Positions 1-8,938 are shown, counted from the stretch's first letter. The stretch is DNA of 64,000 nt from Streptomyces sp. 840.1 (GCF_003751445.1 NZ_RJUU01000001.1:5384001-5448000), one strand, 5' to 3'. Numbers and translations: made by a program. Notes: generated by a model from the sequence alone, not told the origin.

Positions 1-100
1 CCGGCCGGACCGCGCTCCCTGATCGGGCCTGATCCGGACGGAAGGCCCTAGAGCATGCGTGCCAGACGCCGCCGGGCAGACGGGACTTTCAAAGCACGCC

Positions 101-550
101 CTAGTCCACCGGTCCGGCCTGCGACGGCAGGGTGAACCACACCGCCTTGCCCTGTTCCGTGGCGCGGTGACCGCAGGACGAGCTCAGGGTGCGGATCAGC
201 AGCAGGCCCCGGCCGTGCTCCTGCCAGGGGTCCGGCTCGCTGCCCGGCCCGGGGCGGGAGAGATCGCCCGGGGGTGCGGGGTCGCGGTCGTGCACCTCCA
301 CCTGGCAGCCGGTCGGCAGCAGCTCCACCACCAGCTCGACGGGCTCCACCCCAAGGGTGTGCTCCACCGCGTTGGCGACCAGCTCCGCGGTGAGCAGTTC
401 GGCGGTGTCGGTGTCCGCCGGGGCCTCCAGGTCCGCCAGCGCCGTGCGGATCAGGGCGCGCGCGATCGGCACGGCCGCAGCCGTGTGCGGCAGCGCGATC
501 CGCCAGGAGGCGGGGGCGGGGACATCGGGCGGCACGGCGGGGGGTTCCAT
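101..550 (-). CDS. RsbW-like ATP-binding protein (anti-sigma regulatory type)
   Basis: A 149-residue single-domain GHKL ATPase of the HATPase_c_2 group, which in Streptomyces is a very large family of small anti-sigma or regulatory kinases. Visible motifs are the N box ELLTAELVANAVEHT around residues 50-65, a D-rich G1 region (VHDRDPAPPGD) and a G2 box HGRGLLLIRTLSS near residue 115. No membrane segment or second domain is seen. The start is the ATG at 550. A 13-base inverted repeat CGTTCC-T-GGAACG (563-575) lies just upstream. No anti-anti-sigma or sigma gene is adjacent in the window, so the partner is unknown. The family call is firm and the specific role is not. Confidence 0.85.
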   Translation of the reverse strand: MEPPAVPPDVPAPASWRIALPHTAAAVPIARALIRTALADLEAPADTDTAELLTAELVANAVEHTLGVEPVELVVELLPTGCQVEVHDRDPAPPGDLSRPGPGSEPDPWQEHGRGLLLIRTLSSSCGHRATEQGKAVWFTLPSQAGPVD

Positions 551-715
551 TCGGAGTCGAGACGTTCCTGGAACGCATTGCTTCTTGGTTCAACCGTACG
601 AAGCATCGCGGCTCGGACAAGGGGCTGTCGACCGGTACGAAGGGGGACTTTCGTCACTACGGTCCCCGTGCTCCGTGTACCGACGGTCTCACGCTCCGCA
701 CACCATCTATCGCGT

Positions 716-741
716 ACTCGTGACGGGAGTCACGCACGAGT
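716..741. promoter_or_regulatory. Inverted repeat containing TGAC-N4-GTCA, upstream of the enoyl-CoA hydratase gene
   Basis: A nested inverted repeat: outer arms ACTCG/CGAGT and an inner TGACGGGAGTCA at 721-732. It lies about 50-75 bases upstream of the ATG at 792. The inner core recurs with one base changed (TGACGGTAGTCA) at 7707-7718 in the divergent promoter region of the same catabolic cluster. Inference: an operator for the PaaX-family regulator encoded at 5207-6022. Confidence 0.5.
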
Positions 742-791
742 GATAAATTCGGTGCAAGCAGCAGCCCGACGGCTGAAGGGGACCACCCTCC

Positions 792-1619
792 ATGAGCCCG
801 TTTCCCAGCTCCGCGGCACCCACGGAGAACTGGCGCCATCTCCGGGTCACGACGCGCGACGGGGTCGCCACCGTCACCCTCGCCCGCCCCGAGAAGCTCA
901 ACGCGCTGACGTTCGGCGCCTACGCGGATCTGCGCGACCTGCTGGCCGAGCTGTCCAGGGAGCGTTCCGTACGGGCCCTGGTGCTGGCCGGTGAGGGGCG
1001 CGGCTTCTGCTCCGGCGGCGATGTGGACGAGATCATCGGCGCCACCCTCGCGATGGACACCGCCCGGATCCTGGAGTTCAACCGGATGACCGGCCAGGTG
1101 GTGCGGGCCCTGCGCGAATGCCCGTTCCCCGTGATCGCGGCCGTGCACGGCGTCGCCGCGGGCGCGGGCGCCGTCCTCGCGCTGGCCGCCGACTTCCGGA
1201 TCGCCGACCCGTCGGCCCGGTTCGCCTTCCTGTTCACCCGGGTCGGGCTCTCCGGAGGCGACATGGGCGCCGCCTACCTGCTGCCCCGGGTGGTCGGCCT
1301 GGGCCACGCCACCAGGCTGCTGATGCTCGGCGAACCCGTGCGCGCCCCCGAGGCGGAACGCATCGGACTGATCAGCGAACTGACCGAGGAGGGCCGCGCC
1401 GACGAACGGGCCGCAGAGCTGGCACGCCGCCTCGCGGACGGCCCCGCGCTCGCCCTCGCCCAGACGAAGGCACTGCTCACCGCCGAACTCGACATGCCGC
1501 TGGCCGCCGCCGTCGAGATGGACGCCGCCACCCAGGCACTCCTGATGCACGGCGAGGACTACGCCGAGTTCCACGCCGCCTTCACCGAGAAGCGGCCGCC
1601 GAAGTGGCAGGGCCGGTGA
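792..1619 (+). CDS. Enoyl-CoA hydratase/isomerase family protein (aromatic-CoA catabolism)
   Basis: A 275-residue crotonase-fold protein. It has the oxyanion-hole segments AGEGRGFCSGGDVDE (about 66-80) and HGVAAGAGAVLALAADFRIA (about 118-137), and normal family length. It probably hydrates, or opens the ring of, the CoA-thioester made by the next gene. The stop TGA (1617-1619) overlaps the GTG start of the flavoprotein gene (GTGA, 1616-1619), so the two are translationally coupled. The start is the ATG at 792, with GGGGACCACC just upstream. A putative PaaX-type operator (716-741) precedes it. Homologues accompany 2-aminobenzoyl-CoA monooxygenase/reductase genes in other bacteria. The exact substrate is inferred from context. 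Confidence 0.85.
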   Translation: MSPFPSSAAPTENWRHLRVTTRDGVATVTLARPEKLNALTFGAYADLRDLLAELSRERSVRALVLAGEGRGFCSGGDVDEIIGATLAMDTARILEFNRMTGQVVRALRECPFPVIAAVHGVAAGAGAVLALAADFRIADPSARFAFLFTRVGLSGGDMGAAYLLPRVVGLGHATRLLMLGEPVRAPEAERIGLISELTEEGRADERAAELARRLADGPALALAQTKALLTAELDMPLAAAVEMDAATQALLMHGEDYAEFHAAFTEKRPPKWQGR

Positions 1620-3919
1620 CAGCCGCCGCCAACGCAGACCACGCGGGCCCGCACCGCATCGCCGTCATCGGCGGCGGCCCCGGCGGGCTCTACGCCGCGG
1701 CGCTGCTCAAGCGCCTGGACCCGGAGCGCGAGATCACCCTCTGGGAGCGCAACGCCCCCGAGGACACCTTCGGCTTCGGCGTCGTCCTCTCCGACGAGAC
1801 GCTGGGCGGCATCGAGCACGCCGACCCCACCGTCCACCGCGCGCTGCAGAAGGAGTTCGTCCGGTGGGACGACATCGACATCGTCCACCGGGGCCACACC
1901 CAGACCTCCGGCGGTCACGGCTTCGCCGCGCTCGGCCGCCGCCGCCTCCTGGAGATCCTGCACGAACGCTGCGCCTCCCTCGGGGTGCGCCTCCGCTTCC
2001 GCACGCAGGCGCCGCCCGCCGCCGAGCTCGCCGCCTCCCACGACCTGGTGATCGCCGCCGACGGAGTCCACAGCGCCACCCGCGAGGCACACGCCGACCG
2101 CTTCGGCCCCCGCGTCAGCGACCACCGATGCCGCTACATCTGGCTCGCCGCCGACTTCGCCCTGGACGCCTTCCGCTTCGAGACGGCCGAGACCGCGTAC
2201 GGCGTGATGCAACTGCACGGCTACCCCTTCTCGCCGGACGCCTCCACCGTCATCGTGGAGATGCGCGAAGAGGTCTGGCGGGCCGCCGGATTCGACACCT
2301 GCGACGTGGCCGAGTCGACCCGGCACTGCGCCGCGATCTTCGCCGGCGCGCTCGGCGGCCGGCCGCTGCGCTCCAACAACTCCTCCTGGCTCACCTTCAG
2401 CACCGTCGTCAACGCCCACTGGTCGCACGGCAACATGGTCCTCATCGGCGACGCGGCCCACACCGCGCACTTCTCGATCGGCTCCGGCACCAAACTCGCC
2501 GTCGAGGACGCCCTCGCGCTCGCCGCCTGCATCGAGGAGCAGCCCACCCTGCCCGCGGCCCTCGCCGCGTACGAGAGCGAACGCCGCCCCGTCGTCGAAT
2601 CGACCCAGCGCGCCGCAGCCGCCAGCCTGCGCTGGTTCGAGGAGCTGGGCACGTACGTCGACCAGCCGCCCCGCCAGTTCGCGTTCAACCTCCTCACCCG
2701 CAGCCGCCGCGTCACCCACGACAACCTGCGGCTGCGCGACAGCGGATTCACCGCCGCCGTCGAGGAGGAGTTCGGCTGCCCGCCCGGCACTCCACCGATG
2801 TTCACCCCGCTGCGGCTGCGCGGACTCGAACTGCGCAACCGCGTCGTCGTGTCGCCCATGGACATGTACTCGGCAACCGACGGGGTCCCCGGCGACTTCC
2901 ACCTCGTCCACCTGGGGGCGAGGGCGCTCGGCGGCGCGGGGCTCGTCATGACGGAGATGGTCTGCGTGAGCCCCCAGGGCCGCATCACCCCCGGCTGCAC
3001 CGGCCTCTACAACGATGAACAGGCCGCCGCCTGGACCCGGATCACCGACTTCGTGCACACCGGATCGCCCGGCACCGCCATCGGCCTCCAGCTCGGTCAC
3101 TCCGGCCGCAAGGGCTCCACCAGACTCATGTGGGACGGCATCGACCAGCCGCTCGACACGGACAACTGGCCCCTCGTCGCGGCCTCCCCGATCCCGTACG
3201 CCCCAGGGGTCAACCAGGTCCCGCACGCCCTGGACCGGGCCGGGCTCGACGCAGTGCGCGGGCAGTTCGCGGACGCTGCCCGCCGCGCCGACGCCTGCGG
3301 ATTCGACCTCCTCGAACTCCACTGCGCCCACGGCTACCTGCTCTCCGGCTTCCTCTCCCCGCTCACCAACCGGCGCACCGACGCCTACGGCGGACCGCTG
3401 GAGAACCGGCTCCGTTTCCCGCTGGAGGTCTTCGACACGGTCCGGGAGCTGTGGCCCGACGACCGTCCGATGACCGTCCGGATCTCCGCCACGGACTGGG
3501 CCGAGGGCGGCACGACGGCCGAGGACGCCGTGGAGACCGCCCGCGCGTTCGTCGCGCACGGGGCCGACGCCATCGACGTCTCCACCGGCCAGGTCGTCCC
3601 CGGCGAACAGCCCGAGTACGGGCGCTCCTATCAGACCCCGTACGCCGACCGGATCCGCAACACGCTGTGCGTGCCCGTCGTCGCGGTGGGCGCGATCTCC
3701 TCCTGGGACGACGTCAACTCCCTGCTGCTGGCGGGCCGGGCCGACCTCTGCGCCCTCGCCCGCCCCCACCTGTACGACCCGCACTGGACGCTGCACGCGG
3801 CGGCCGAGCAGGGCTACGCGGGGCCCGGCGCGCCCTGGCCGCTCCCGTACCGCGCGGGCAGCCGCACCCCGCCGGCCGGCCGCACCGACGCACCGAAGCC
3901 GCGGCTCACCCTGGGCTGA
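1616..3919 (+). CDS. Bifunctional flavin monooxygenase / old yellow enzyme, 2-aminobenzoyl-CoA monooxygenase/reductase type
   Basis: A 767-residue fusion. Residues 1 to about 385 form a PHBH-like flavin monooxygenase, with the Rossmann motif IAVIGGGPGGLYAA near residue 14 and the FAD motif GDAAHTAHFSIGSGTKLA near 278. From about residue 394 there is an old-yellow-enzyme (NADH:flavin oxidoreductase) domain: FTPLRLRGLELRNRVVVSPM, then ELHCAHGYLLSGFLSP and NRRTDAYGGPLENR near 567-600. This architecture is known from Azoarcus evansii 2-aminobenzoyl-CoA monooxygenase/reductase, which hydroxylates and then reduces the ring. Databases often label the family bifunctional salicylyl-CoA 5-hydroxylase/oxidoreductase. 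The GTG start is chosen because it overlaps the upstream stop and immediately precedes the FAD-binding region; the open frame extends further upstream, inside the previous gene. The substrate could be 2-aminobenzoyl-CoA or salicylyl-CoA. Confidence 0.88.
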   Translation: MTAAANADHAGPHRIAVIGGGPGGLYAAALLKRLDPEREITLWERNAPEDTFGFGVVLSDETLGGIEHADPTVHRALQKEFVRWDDIDIVHRGHTQTSGGHGFAALGRRRLLEILHERCASLGVRLRFRTQAPPAAELAASHDLVIAADGVHSATREAHADRFGPRVSDHRCRYIWLAADFALDAFRFETAETAYGVMQLHGYPFSPDASTVIVEMREEVWRAAGFDTCDVAESTRHCAAIFAGALGGRPLRSNNSSWLTFSTVVNAHWSHGNMVLIGDAAHTAHFSIGSGTKLAVEDALALAACIEEQPTLPAALAAYESERRPVVESTQRAAAASLRWFEELGTYVDQPPRQFAFNLLTRSRRVTHDNLRLRDSGFTAAVEEEFGCPPGTPPMFTPLRLRGLELRNRVVVSPMDMYSATDGVPGDFHLVHLGARALGGAGLVMTEMVCVSPQGRITPGCTGLYNDEQAAAWTRITDFVHTGSPGTAIGLQLGHSGRKGSTRLMWDGIDQPLDTDNWPLVAASPIPYAPGVNQVPHALDRAGLDAVRGQFADAARRADACGFDLLELHCAHGYLLSGFLSPLTNRRTDAYGGPLENRLRFPLEVFDTVRELWPDDRPMTVRISATDWAEGGTTAEDAVETARAFVAHGADAIDVSTGQVVPGEQPEYGRSYQTPYADRIRNTLCVPVVAVGAISSWDDVNSLLLAGRADLCALARPHLYDPHWTLHAAAEQGYAGPGAPWPLPYRAGSRTPPAGRTDAPKPRLTLG

Positions 3920-4334
3920 GCGGCAGGCACGCGTGGCAGCGGCAGGGACCGGGGTGCGGGGCGGCGTGGTATTCGCGCCGCTCGTGGCGTGCGACCCGGT
4001 CCAGCAGCTCGGCCAGCGTTTCGGCCTCCGCCCGCGTCCGGGACCGGGTGCCGCACCGCCTCAGCACCGCCGGGGAGTACACCAACTGGCTCCGGAAGGT
4101 GTGCAGATGGCGGGTCGCGGTGTCGATGGTGATCCAGTGACCGGTGTGCCGGCCGTGGCCCACCGCGGTCAGCTGCTCGTTGGCCACCCCGGGGTAGGTG
4201 CCGATGACGTAGACCTTCGCCCCACCCCGGAACGCCTTCGTACCGGGGCGCAGCTCCTGCCCCAGCTCCCCGTACCGACGCCACAGCACCACGTTCGCCG
4301 CGACCAGCCAGACCGGCTCGGGGGCCTCAGTCAC
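3906..4334 (-). CDS. Hypothetical protein, coupled to the GNAT gene
   Basis: About 142 residues with no domain I can name. The N-terminus (VTEAPEPVWLVAANVVLWRRYG) and a central VYVIGTYPGVANEQLTAVG segment look like a small globular protein. The C-terminus is His/Cys/Pro rich (HPGPCRCHAC). I place the start at the GTG at 4334, which overlaps the last 8 bases of the upstream acetyltransferase gene; a longer version from 4400 would lie inside that gene. Its 3' end overlaps the end of the monooxygenase gene on the other strand by 14 bases. It probably depends on the GNAT transcript for expression. Confidence 0.6.
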   Translation of the reverse strand: MTEAPEPVWLVAANVVLWRRYGELGQELRPGTKAFRGGAKVYVIGTYPGVANEQLTAVGHGRHTGHWITIDTATRHLHTFRSQLVYSPAVLRRCGTRSRTRAEAETLAELLDRVARHERREYHAAPHPGPCRCHACLPLSPG

Positions 4335-5163
4335 CGTCGGCCACCGCGCTGATGAGCAGCCTGTCGCAGACCGCCCGGTAGCCGATCCGGGTGTAGACAC
4401 CGTTGCTGGTCGGGTTCGCCAGGTCCGTGAAGAGCAGCACCTCGTCCGCGCCCGCCTCCCGGGCCGCGCGGCTGACCTCCGCGGTCACCGCCGCCGCATA
4501 GCCCCGGCCGCGGTGCTCGGGCGGGGTGTAGACGGGAGCGACGCGCGCCGTGCCCGCGAGTTGCAGCGAGATGCCCGCCATCGACACGGGGACACCCTCG
4601 TTCTCCCAGAGCGTCAGCCGGCCTTCCGCCGTCCGCTCGTCGACCGCCCGCCCATGACGTTCGCCGTGCCCGGCCGGCCCACCGATGTCGCCGGCGAACG
4701 CGGCGTACCAACGCAGCAGCAGGGCCCGGTCCGAGGGAGTCGCGGGCCTCGCCCGGCCGCCGGGAGCGGGTGACGGCGCAGTGAGCTCGCCCAGCCGGTA
4801 CAGCCGCTGTTCCTCGTCGACGCGGTGTCCGGGCCAGTGGTCCGCCACCGCCAGGGCCGTGGCCCGGTCCGCGTTGACGTGAGTGAACCGGCGGGCCGCC
4901 ATCAAGGAGGCCACGGCCTCAGGGGCGAGCGCGTTCAACGTCGCCGGGTACGGCGGCGTCTGGAGCACGGTGCCCGCCACCTCGCCGTCGGCACCGCGCC
5001 ACCAGCCCATCACCGGATCGCCCTCGCCATAGGCGTGCGGGCCGTGGCGGCGCAGGGCCGCCGTGACGGTGAGCACGACAGTGTTCTCGGCCGGCCGAGC
5101 GGCCAGCGAGGGGCCGGCCGCGTCGAGGAAGACGTCGACATCGTCGGTGAAGGTCCATGTCAT
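4327..5163 (-). CDS. GNAT family N-acetyltransferase
   Basis: A 278-residue protein with an N-terminal extension of about 150 residues and a C-terminal GNAT fold. The acetyl-CoA motif A is VYTPPEHRGRGYAAAVTAE near residues 210-230, with the family R-G-x-G-x-A signature. The following LFTDLANPTSNGVYTRIGY is the usual motif B. The start is the ATG at 5163. The next gene overlaps its end. It sits between the flavoprotein gene and paaX on the minus strand, but 43 bases separate it from paaX and nothing ties it to the aromatic pathway. The substrate is unknown. Confidence 0.85.
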   Translation of the reverse strand: MTWTFTDDVDVFLDAAGPSLAARPAENTVVLTVTAALRRHGPHAYGEGDPVMGWWRGADGEVAGTVLQTPPYPATLNALAPEAVASLMAARRFTHVNADRATALAVADHWPGHRVDEEQRLYRLGELTAPSPAPGGRARPATPSDRALLLRWYAAFAGDIGGPAGHGERHGRAVDERTAEGRLTLWENEGVPVSMAGISLQLAGTARVAPVYTPPEHRGRGYAAAVTAEVSRAAREAGADEVLLFTDLANPTSNGVYTRIGYRAVCDRLLISAVADGD

Positions 5164-5206
5164 GCACCCGCATACTGCCGTGCGGACCGCCGTCGGGGCA
5201 CCCGGT

Positions 5207-6022
5207 TTATCCGCGGACGAACGCCGCCCCCGCGTCCCGCAGCCGCTCGTGCAGCTGACCGAAGACCTCCGCCGACCTGTCGCCGGGCCACTCCCCGGGC
5301 AGCAGCTCGCGCGGAAGTCCCGGGTCCGCGTACGGCACCTGGCGCCAGGAGTCCAGCGCGGTCAGGTAGTCCCGGTAGGCGAGTTCTGGATCGGCCGAGG
5401 CGTCGCCCCGCTCCTCCCAGGCCCGCAGCACGGGCTCGTGGCGCTCCAGGAAGGCGTGGTGGAGCCGGGCGACGGCCGCCAGGTCCCACCAGCGCGCCAC
5501 CGAGTCGCCGGTGGCGGTGAAGCCCAGGTGGTCGCCTCGGAACAGGTCGACGTACGGGGCGAGTCCGAGGCGCTCCAGGGTGTGCCGGGTCTCGTCGTAG
5601 AGCCCCGCCGGGGCGATCCAGACGCCGGGGGCGGCCGTGCCGAAGCCGAGCCGGGCCAGCCGCGAGCGCAGCAGGTGCCGCTTGTTGCGCTCGGCCTCCG
5701 GCACGGAGAACACCGCGAGCACCCAGCCGTCGTCGAGCCGGGGGGCCGGGTGCCGGTAGATGCGCCGGTCGCCGTCGTCGAGCAGCTGGCGGGCGTCGGC
5801 GGACAGCGCGTACCCGGCGGCCCCGTCCGCCGTCCGGGCCGCGACGAGCAGCCCGCGCCGCTTCAGCCGGGAGACCGAGGACCGTACGGCCGGGGCCTCC
5901 ACGCCGACGGCGCCGAGCAGCCGGATCAGTCCGGCGACCGGCAGCGGTGCATCGCCGGGGGTCCGGCCGTAGGCGCCGTAGAGGGTGACGATCAGCGAGC
6001 GGGGAGCGTGCGGTTCGGCCAT
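5207..6022 (-). CDS. PaaX family transcriptional regulator
   Basis: A 271-residue regulator of the PaaX type. The N-terminal winged helix (SLIVTLYGAYGR, then VRSSVSRLKRRGLL at about 46-59) is followed by a PaaX-like central domain (DGWVLAVFSVPEAERNKRHLLRSRL) and a C-terminal domain ending YLTALDSWRQVPYADPGLPRELL. PaaX proteins repress aryl-CoA catabolic operons and are released by a CoA-thioester such as phenylacetyl-CoA. The gene starts 4 bases after the aryl-CoA ligase stop, so it is co-transcribed with the gene making the probable inducer. Likely targets are the TGAC-N4-GTCA elements at 721-732 and 7707-7718. The family call is secure; ligand and sites are inferred. Confidence 0.9.
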   Translation of the reverse strand: MAEPHAPRSLIVTLYGAYGRTPGDAPLPVAGLIRLLGAVGVEAPAVRSSVSRLKRRGLLVAARTADGAAGYALSADARQLLDDGDRRIYRHPAPRLDDGWVLAVFSVPEAERNKRHLLRSRLARLGFGTAAPGVWIAPAGLYDETRHTLERLGLAPYVDLFRGDHLGFTATGDSVARWWDLAAVARLHHAFLERHEPVLRAWEERGDASADPELAYRDYLTALDSWRQVPYADPGLPRELLPGEWPGDRSAEVFGQLHERLRDAGAAFVRG

Positions 6023-6026
6023 GTGA

Positions 6027-7664
6027 TCATTCTCGGCCCGGGGCGGCGGGGCCGGTACCCGGATCCTCCGTACGCAGCCGGAACCGTTGCAGTTTGCCCG
6101 TCGCGGTACGGGGGAGTGCGGGCAGGAACGTGATGAGGCGGGGGCATTTGTGCGGGGCCAGCTCCGTCTTCATGAAGGCGCGCAGCCCGTCGGCCGAGAG
6201 CGTGGAGCCCTCCCGCAGCACCACGTACGCCGCCACGATCCGGCCGCGCAGCTCGTCCTCGCGGCCCACCACCGCGGCCTCCGCCACCTCCGGGTGGCGC
6301 AGCAGGGCATCCTCGACCTCGGGGCCCGCGATGTTGTACCCGGAGGAGATGATCATGTCGTCGGCGCGGGCCACGTACCGGAAGTAGCCGTCGGCGTCGC
6401 GCACATAGGTGTCGCCGGTCAGGTTCCAGCCGTGCCGTACGTAGTCCCGCTGCCGTTCGTCGGCGAGGTAGCGGCAGCCGACCGGCCCGCGCACGGCCAG
6501 CAGCCCCGGCTCGCCGTCCGGGACCTCCACGCCGTCGCGGTCCACCACCCGGGCCTGCCAGCCGGGAACCGGGACGCCCGTGGTGCCGGGGCGGATCGCG
6601 TCGTCGGCGGCGGAGACGAAGATGTGCAGCAGCTCGGTGGCGCCGATGCCGTTGATGATGCGCAGACCGGTCCGCTCGTGCCAGGCCCGCCAGGTGTCGG
6701 CGGGCAGGTTCTCGCCCGCCGACACGCAGCGGCGCAGCGCGGAGAGGTCGTGGCCGTCGATCCCGTCGAGCATCACCCGGTACGCGGTGGGCGCGGTGAA
6801 CAGCACCGAGACGCGGTGCGCGGCGAGGGCGGGCAGCAGCTGCTTGGGCCCGGCCTGTTCCAGCAGCAGCGCCGAGGCGCCGGCCCGCAGCGGGAAGACC
6901 ACCAGCCCGCCGAGCCCGAAGGTGAAGCCGAGCGGCGGGCTGCCGGCGAACACGTCGTCGGGCACCGGCCGCAGCACGTGCCGCGAGAAGGTGTCGGCGA
7001 TGGCGAGGACATCGCGGTGCAGGTGCATGCAGCCCTTGGGGCGGCCGGTGGTGCCGGAGGTGAACGCGATCAGCGCCACATCGTCCGCCGCCGTGTCCAC
7101 GGCCTTGTAGGGGCCCGGTCTGGCGGCGGCCATGGCCAGCAGGTCGTCCGGGGCGTCTCCGCCGTAGGAGGTGATCCGCAGCCCCGGCACCCGCGCCTTC
7201 GCCAGGTCCTCGACCGAGCGGACGTCGCACAGGGCGTGGCTGATCCGGGCGATGGAGCAGATCGTGGCGAGTTCGGCGGCCCGCTGCTGGGCCAGTACGG
7301 TGACTGCGATCGCGCCGGCCTTCAGGACCGCCAGCCAGCAGGCGGCGAGATGGGGAGTGGTCGGGCCGCGCAGCAGCACCCGGTTGCCGGGGACGACTCC
7401 CAGGTCCGAGGTGAGGACATGGGCGATCCGGTCGACCCGGTCGAGCAGCTCCCCGTAGCTCAGCACCGCGCCGTCCGCCGTACGGAAGGCAGCGCGGCCG
7501 GGTCCGAAGCGCTCCGCCGTGCGGTCCAGGAGTTCGGCGGCGCAGTTCAGCCGGTCCGGATAGTGCAGCTCGGGCAGGTCGAAGACCAGCTCGGGCCACT
7601 GGTCGGCGGGTGGCAGGTGTTCTCTGGCAAAACTGTCGATGTGCGCTGAGGTCTTCGGGTCCAT
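6027..7664 (-). CDS. Aryl-CoA ligase (benzoate/2-aminobenzoate-CoA ligase type)
   Basis: A 545-residue ANL-superfamily adenylate-forming enzyme of full length. The P-loop FTSGTTGRPKG is near residues 198-210, followed by GSPPLGFTFGLGGLVVFPL, typical of benzoate-CoA ligases. Motif A5 is INGIGATELLHIF near 335, the hinge region contains DDMIISSGYNIAG, and the C-terminal catalytic lysine lies in LPRTATGKLQRF. It activates the aromatic acid to its CoA-thioester with ATP and CoA, the first step of the pathway. It is the first gene of a minus-strand operon with paaX and is divergent from the acyl-CoA dehydrogenase gene. 2-Aminobenzoate is favoured because of the partner flavoprotein; benzoate or salicylate are alternatives. 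Confidence 0.88.
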   Translation of the reverse strand: MDPKTSAHIDSFAREHLPPADQWPELVFDLPELHYPDRLNCAAELLDRTAERFGPGRAAFRTADGAVLSYGELLDRVDRIAHVLTSDLGVVPGNRVLLRGPTTPHLAACWLAVLKAGAIAVTVLAQQRAAELATICSIARISHALCDVRSVEDLAKARVPGLRITSYGGDAPDDLLAMAAARPGPYKAVDTAADDVALIAFTSGTTGRPKGCMHLHRDVLAIADTFSRHVLRPVPDDVFAGSPPLGFTFGLGGLVVFPLRAGASALLLEQAGPKQLLPALAAHRVSVLFTAPTAYRVMLDGIDGHDLSALRRCVSAGENLPADTWRAWHERTGLRIINGIGATELLHIFVSAADDAIRPGTTGVPVPGWQARVVDRDGVEVPDGEPGLLAVRGPVGCRYLADERQRDYVRHGWNLTGDTYVRDADGYFRYVARADDMIISSGYNIAGPEVEDALLRHPEVAEAAVVGREDELRGRIVAAYVVLREGSTLSADGLRAFMKTELAPHKCPRLITFLPALPRTATGKLQRFRLRTEDPGTGPAAPGRE

Positions 7665-7706
7665 AACGGATCGCCCCCTTGTCGCCTCTGGAGCGTATCG
7701 TTTGGG

Positions 7707-7718
7707 TGACGGTAGTCA
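7707..7718. promoter_or_regulatory. TGAC-N4-GTCA element in the divergent ligase/dehydrogenase promoter region
   Basis: TGACGGTAGTCA lies in the 146-base gap between the ligase start (7664, minus) and the acyl-CoA dehydrogenase start (7811, plus). It differs by one base from TGACGGGAGTCA at 721-732. Placed between divergent promoters, it could control both directions. PaaX binding is inferred, not shown. Confidence 0.5.
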
Positions 7719-7810
7719 ACGGTCCGCGATAAAACTGGTCACGAGGCAAGGCGCGAAACCACCGCACCGCGTAGAACTCCCGACGGGACTCCGACAAGAG
7801 AGGCGCCGGT

Positions 7811-8938
7811 ATGACGGCATTCTCGCTCGATCCGGCCCAGACCGCCTGGTGCGAGGAACTGCGCACCCTCGCCGATCAGCGGCTGCGCCCGCTCGCGGAG
7901 AAGGGCGAGCCCGGTCACGTCAACCGGCCGCTGGTCGCCGCCCTCGGCGAGTTCGGGCTGCTGGGCCGGCTGCTGGACTCCGGCGCCCTGGACCTCTGTC
8001 TGCTGCGCGAGTCCCTCGCCCGGGGCTGCACGGAGGCCGAGACCGCCCTCGCGCTCCAGGGCCTGGGCACGTACCCCGTGGTCCAGGCGGGCACGACGGC
8101 CCAGCGCGAGCGCTGGCTGCCCGAGGTCCGCGCGGGCCGCGCCGTCGCCGCGTTCGCGCTCAGCGAGCCGGGGGCCGGGTCGGACGCGGCGGCCCTGGCG
8201 CTCGAAGCCGCGCCCGCACCGGACGGCTGGCGGCTGACCGGCGAGAAGTGCTGGATCTCCAACGCCCCCGAGGCCGACTTCTACACCGTGTTCGCCCGCA
8301 CGGCACGGGACGCCGGAGCCCGCGGCGTCACCGCGTTCCTGGTCCCGGCCGACCGCCCGGGGCTGACCGGCAGCGCCCTGGACATGCTCTCGCCGCACCC
8401 GATCGGCGCCCTCGCGTTCGACGACGTGCCGGTCACCGCGGACGACGTGCTGGGCGAACCGGACCGGGGCTTCCGGGTCGCCATGAACACCCTCAACCTG
8501 TTCCGGCCGAGCGTGGGGGCCTTCGCCGTCGGCATGGCCCGCGCCGCGCTCGACGCCACTGTCGCGCACACCGGGGAGCGCACCGCGTTCGGCGGCCCGC
8601 TGAAGGAACTGCAGTCCGTCGCCCACCAGGTCGCCGAGATGGCCACCCGCACCGAGGCGGCCCGGCTGCTGGTGTACGCGGCGGCCGCCGCGTACGACGC
8701 GGGGGAGCCGGGCGTCCCGCGCCGTGCCGCCATGGCGAAGCTGTTCGCGACCGAGACCGCGCAGTATGTCGTGGACACCGCCGTCCAGCTGCACGGCGCC
8801 CGCGCCCTGCGCCGGGGCCATCTGCTCGAACACCTCTACCGGGAGGTCCGTGCCCCGCGGATCTACGAGGGCGCCAGTGAGGTGCAGCGCACGATCATCG
8901 CCAAGGAGCTGTACGCCAACCGGGAGCCGTCCGCATGA
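7811..8938 (+). CDS. Acyl-CoA dehydrogenase family protein
   Basis: A 375-residue flavoprotein with the usual three-part fold. The FAD/substrate signature FALSEPGAGSDA is at about residues 114-126, the middle beta domain contains GWRLTGEKCWISNA, and the C-terminal signature IYEGASEVQRTIIAKEL is at about 350-367. It should oxidise a CoA-thioester intermediate, passing electrons to electron-transfer flavoprotein. Its stop overlaps the RidA gene start (ATGA, 8935-8938), so they form a coupled pair. It is divergent from the ligase-paaX operon and shares its regulatory gap. The start is the ATG at 7811, preceded by AAGAGAGGCGCC. The exact substrate is unknown. Confidence 0.88.
   Translation: MTAFSLDPAQTAWCEELRTLADQRLRPLAEKGEPGHVNRPLVAALGEFGLLGRLLDSGALDLCLLRESLARGCTEAETALALQGLGTYPVVQAGTTAQRERWLPEVRAGRAVAAFALSEPGAGSDAAALALEAAPAPDGWRLTGEKCWISNAPEADFYTVFARTARDAGARGVTAFLVPADRPGLTGSALDMLSPHPIGALAFDDVPVTADDVLGEPDRGFRVAMNTLNLFRPSVGAFAVGMARAALDATVAHTGERTAFGGPLKELQSVAHQVAEMATRTEAARLLVYAAAAAYDAGEPGVPRRAAMAKLFATETAQYVVDTAVQLHGARALRRGHLLEHLYREVRAPRIYEGASEVQRTIIAKELYANREPSA

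Noticed and set aside
1118..1615. Upstream extension of the monooxygenase frame inside the enoyl-CoA hydratase gene
   Set aside because: The extension is Arg/Gly/Pro-rich and overlaps a real gene; the GTG at 1616 with the GTGA overlap gives the family N-terminus.
7696..7731. TATCG/CGATA inverted repeat in the divergent ligase/dehydrogenase gap as the PaaX operator
   Set aside because: The arms are only 5 bases and 26 bases apart, likely by chance; the TGAC-N4-GTCA element is recurrent and better supported.
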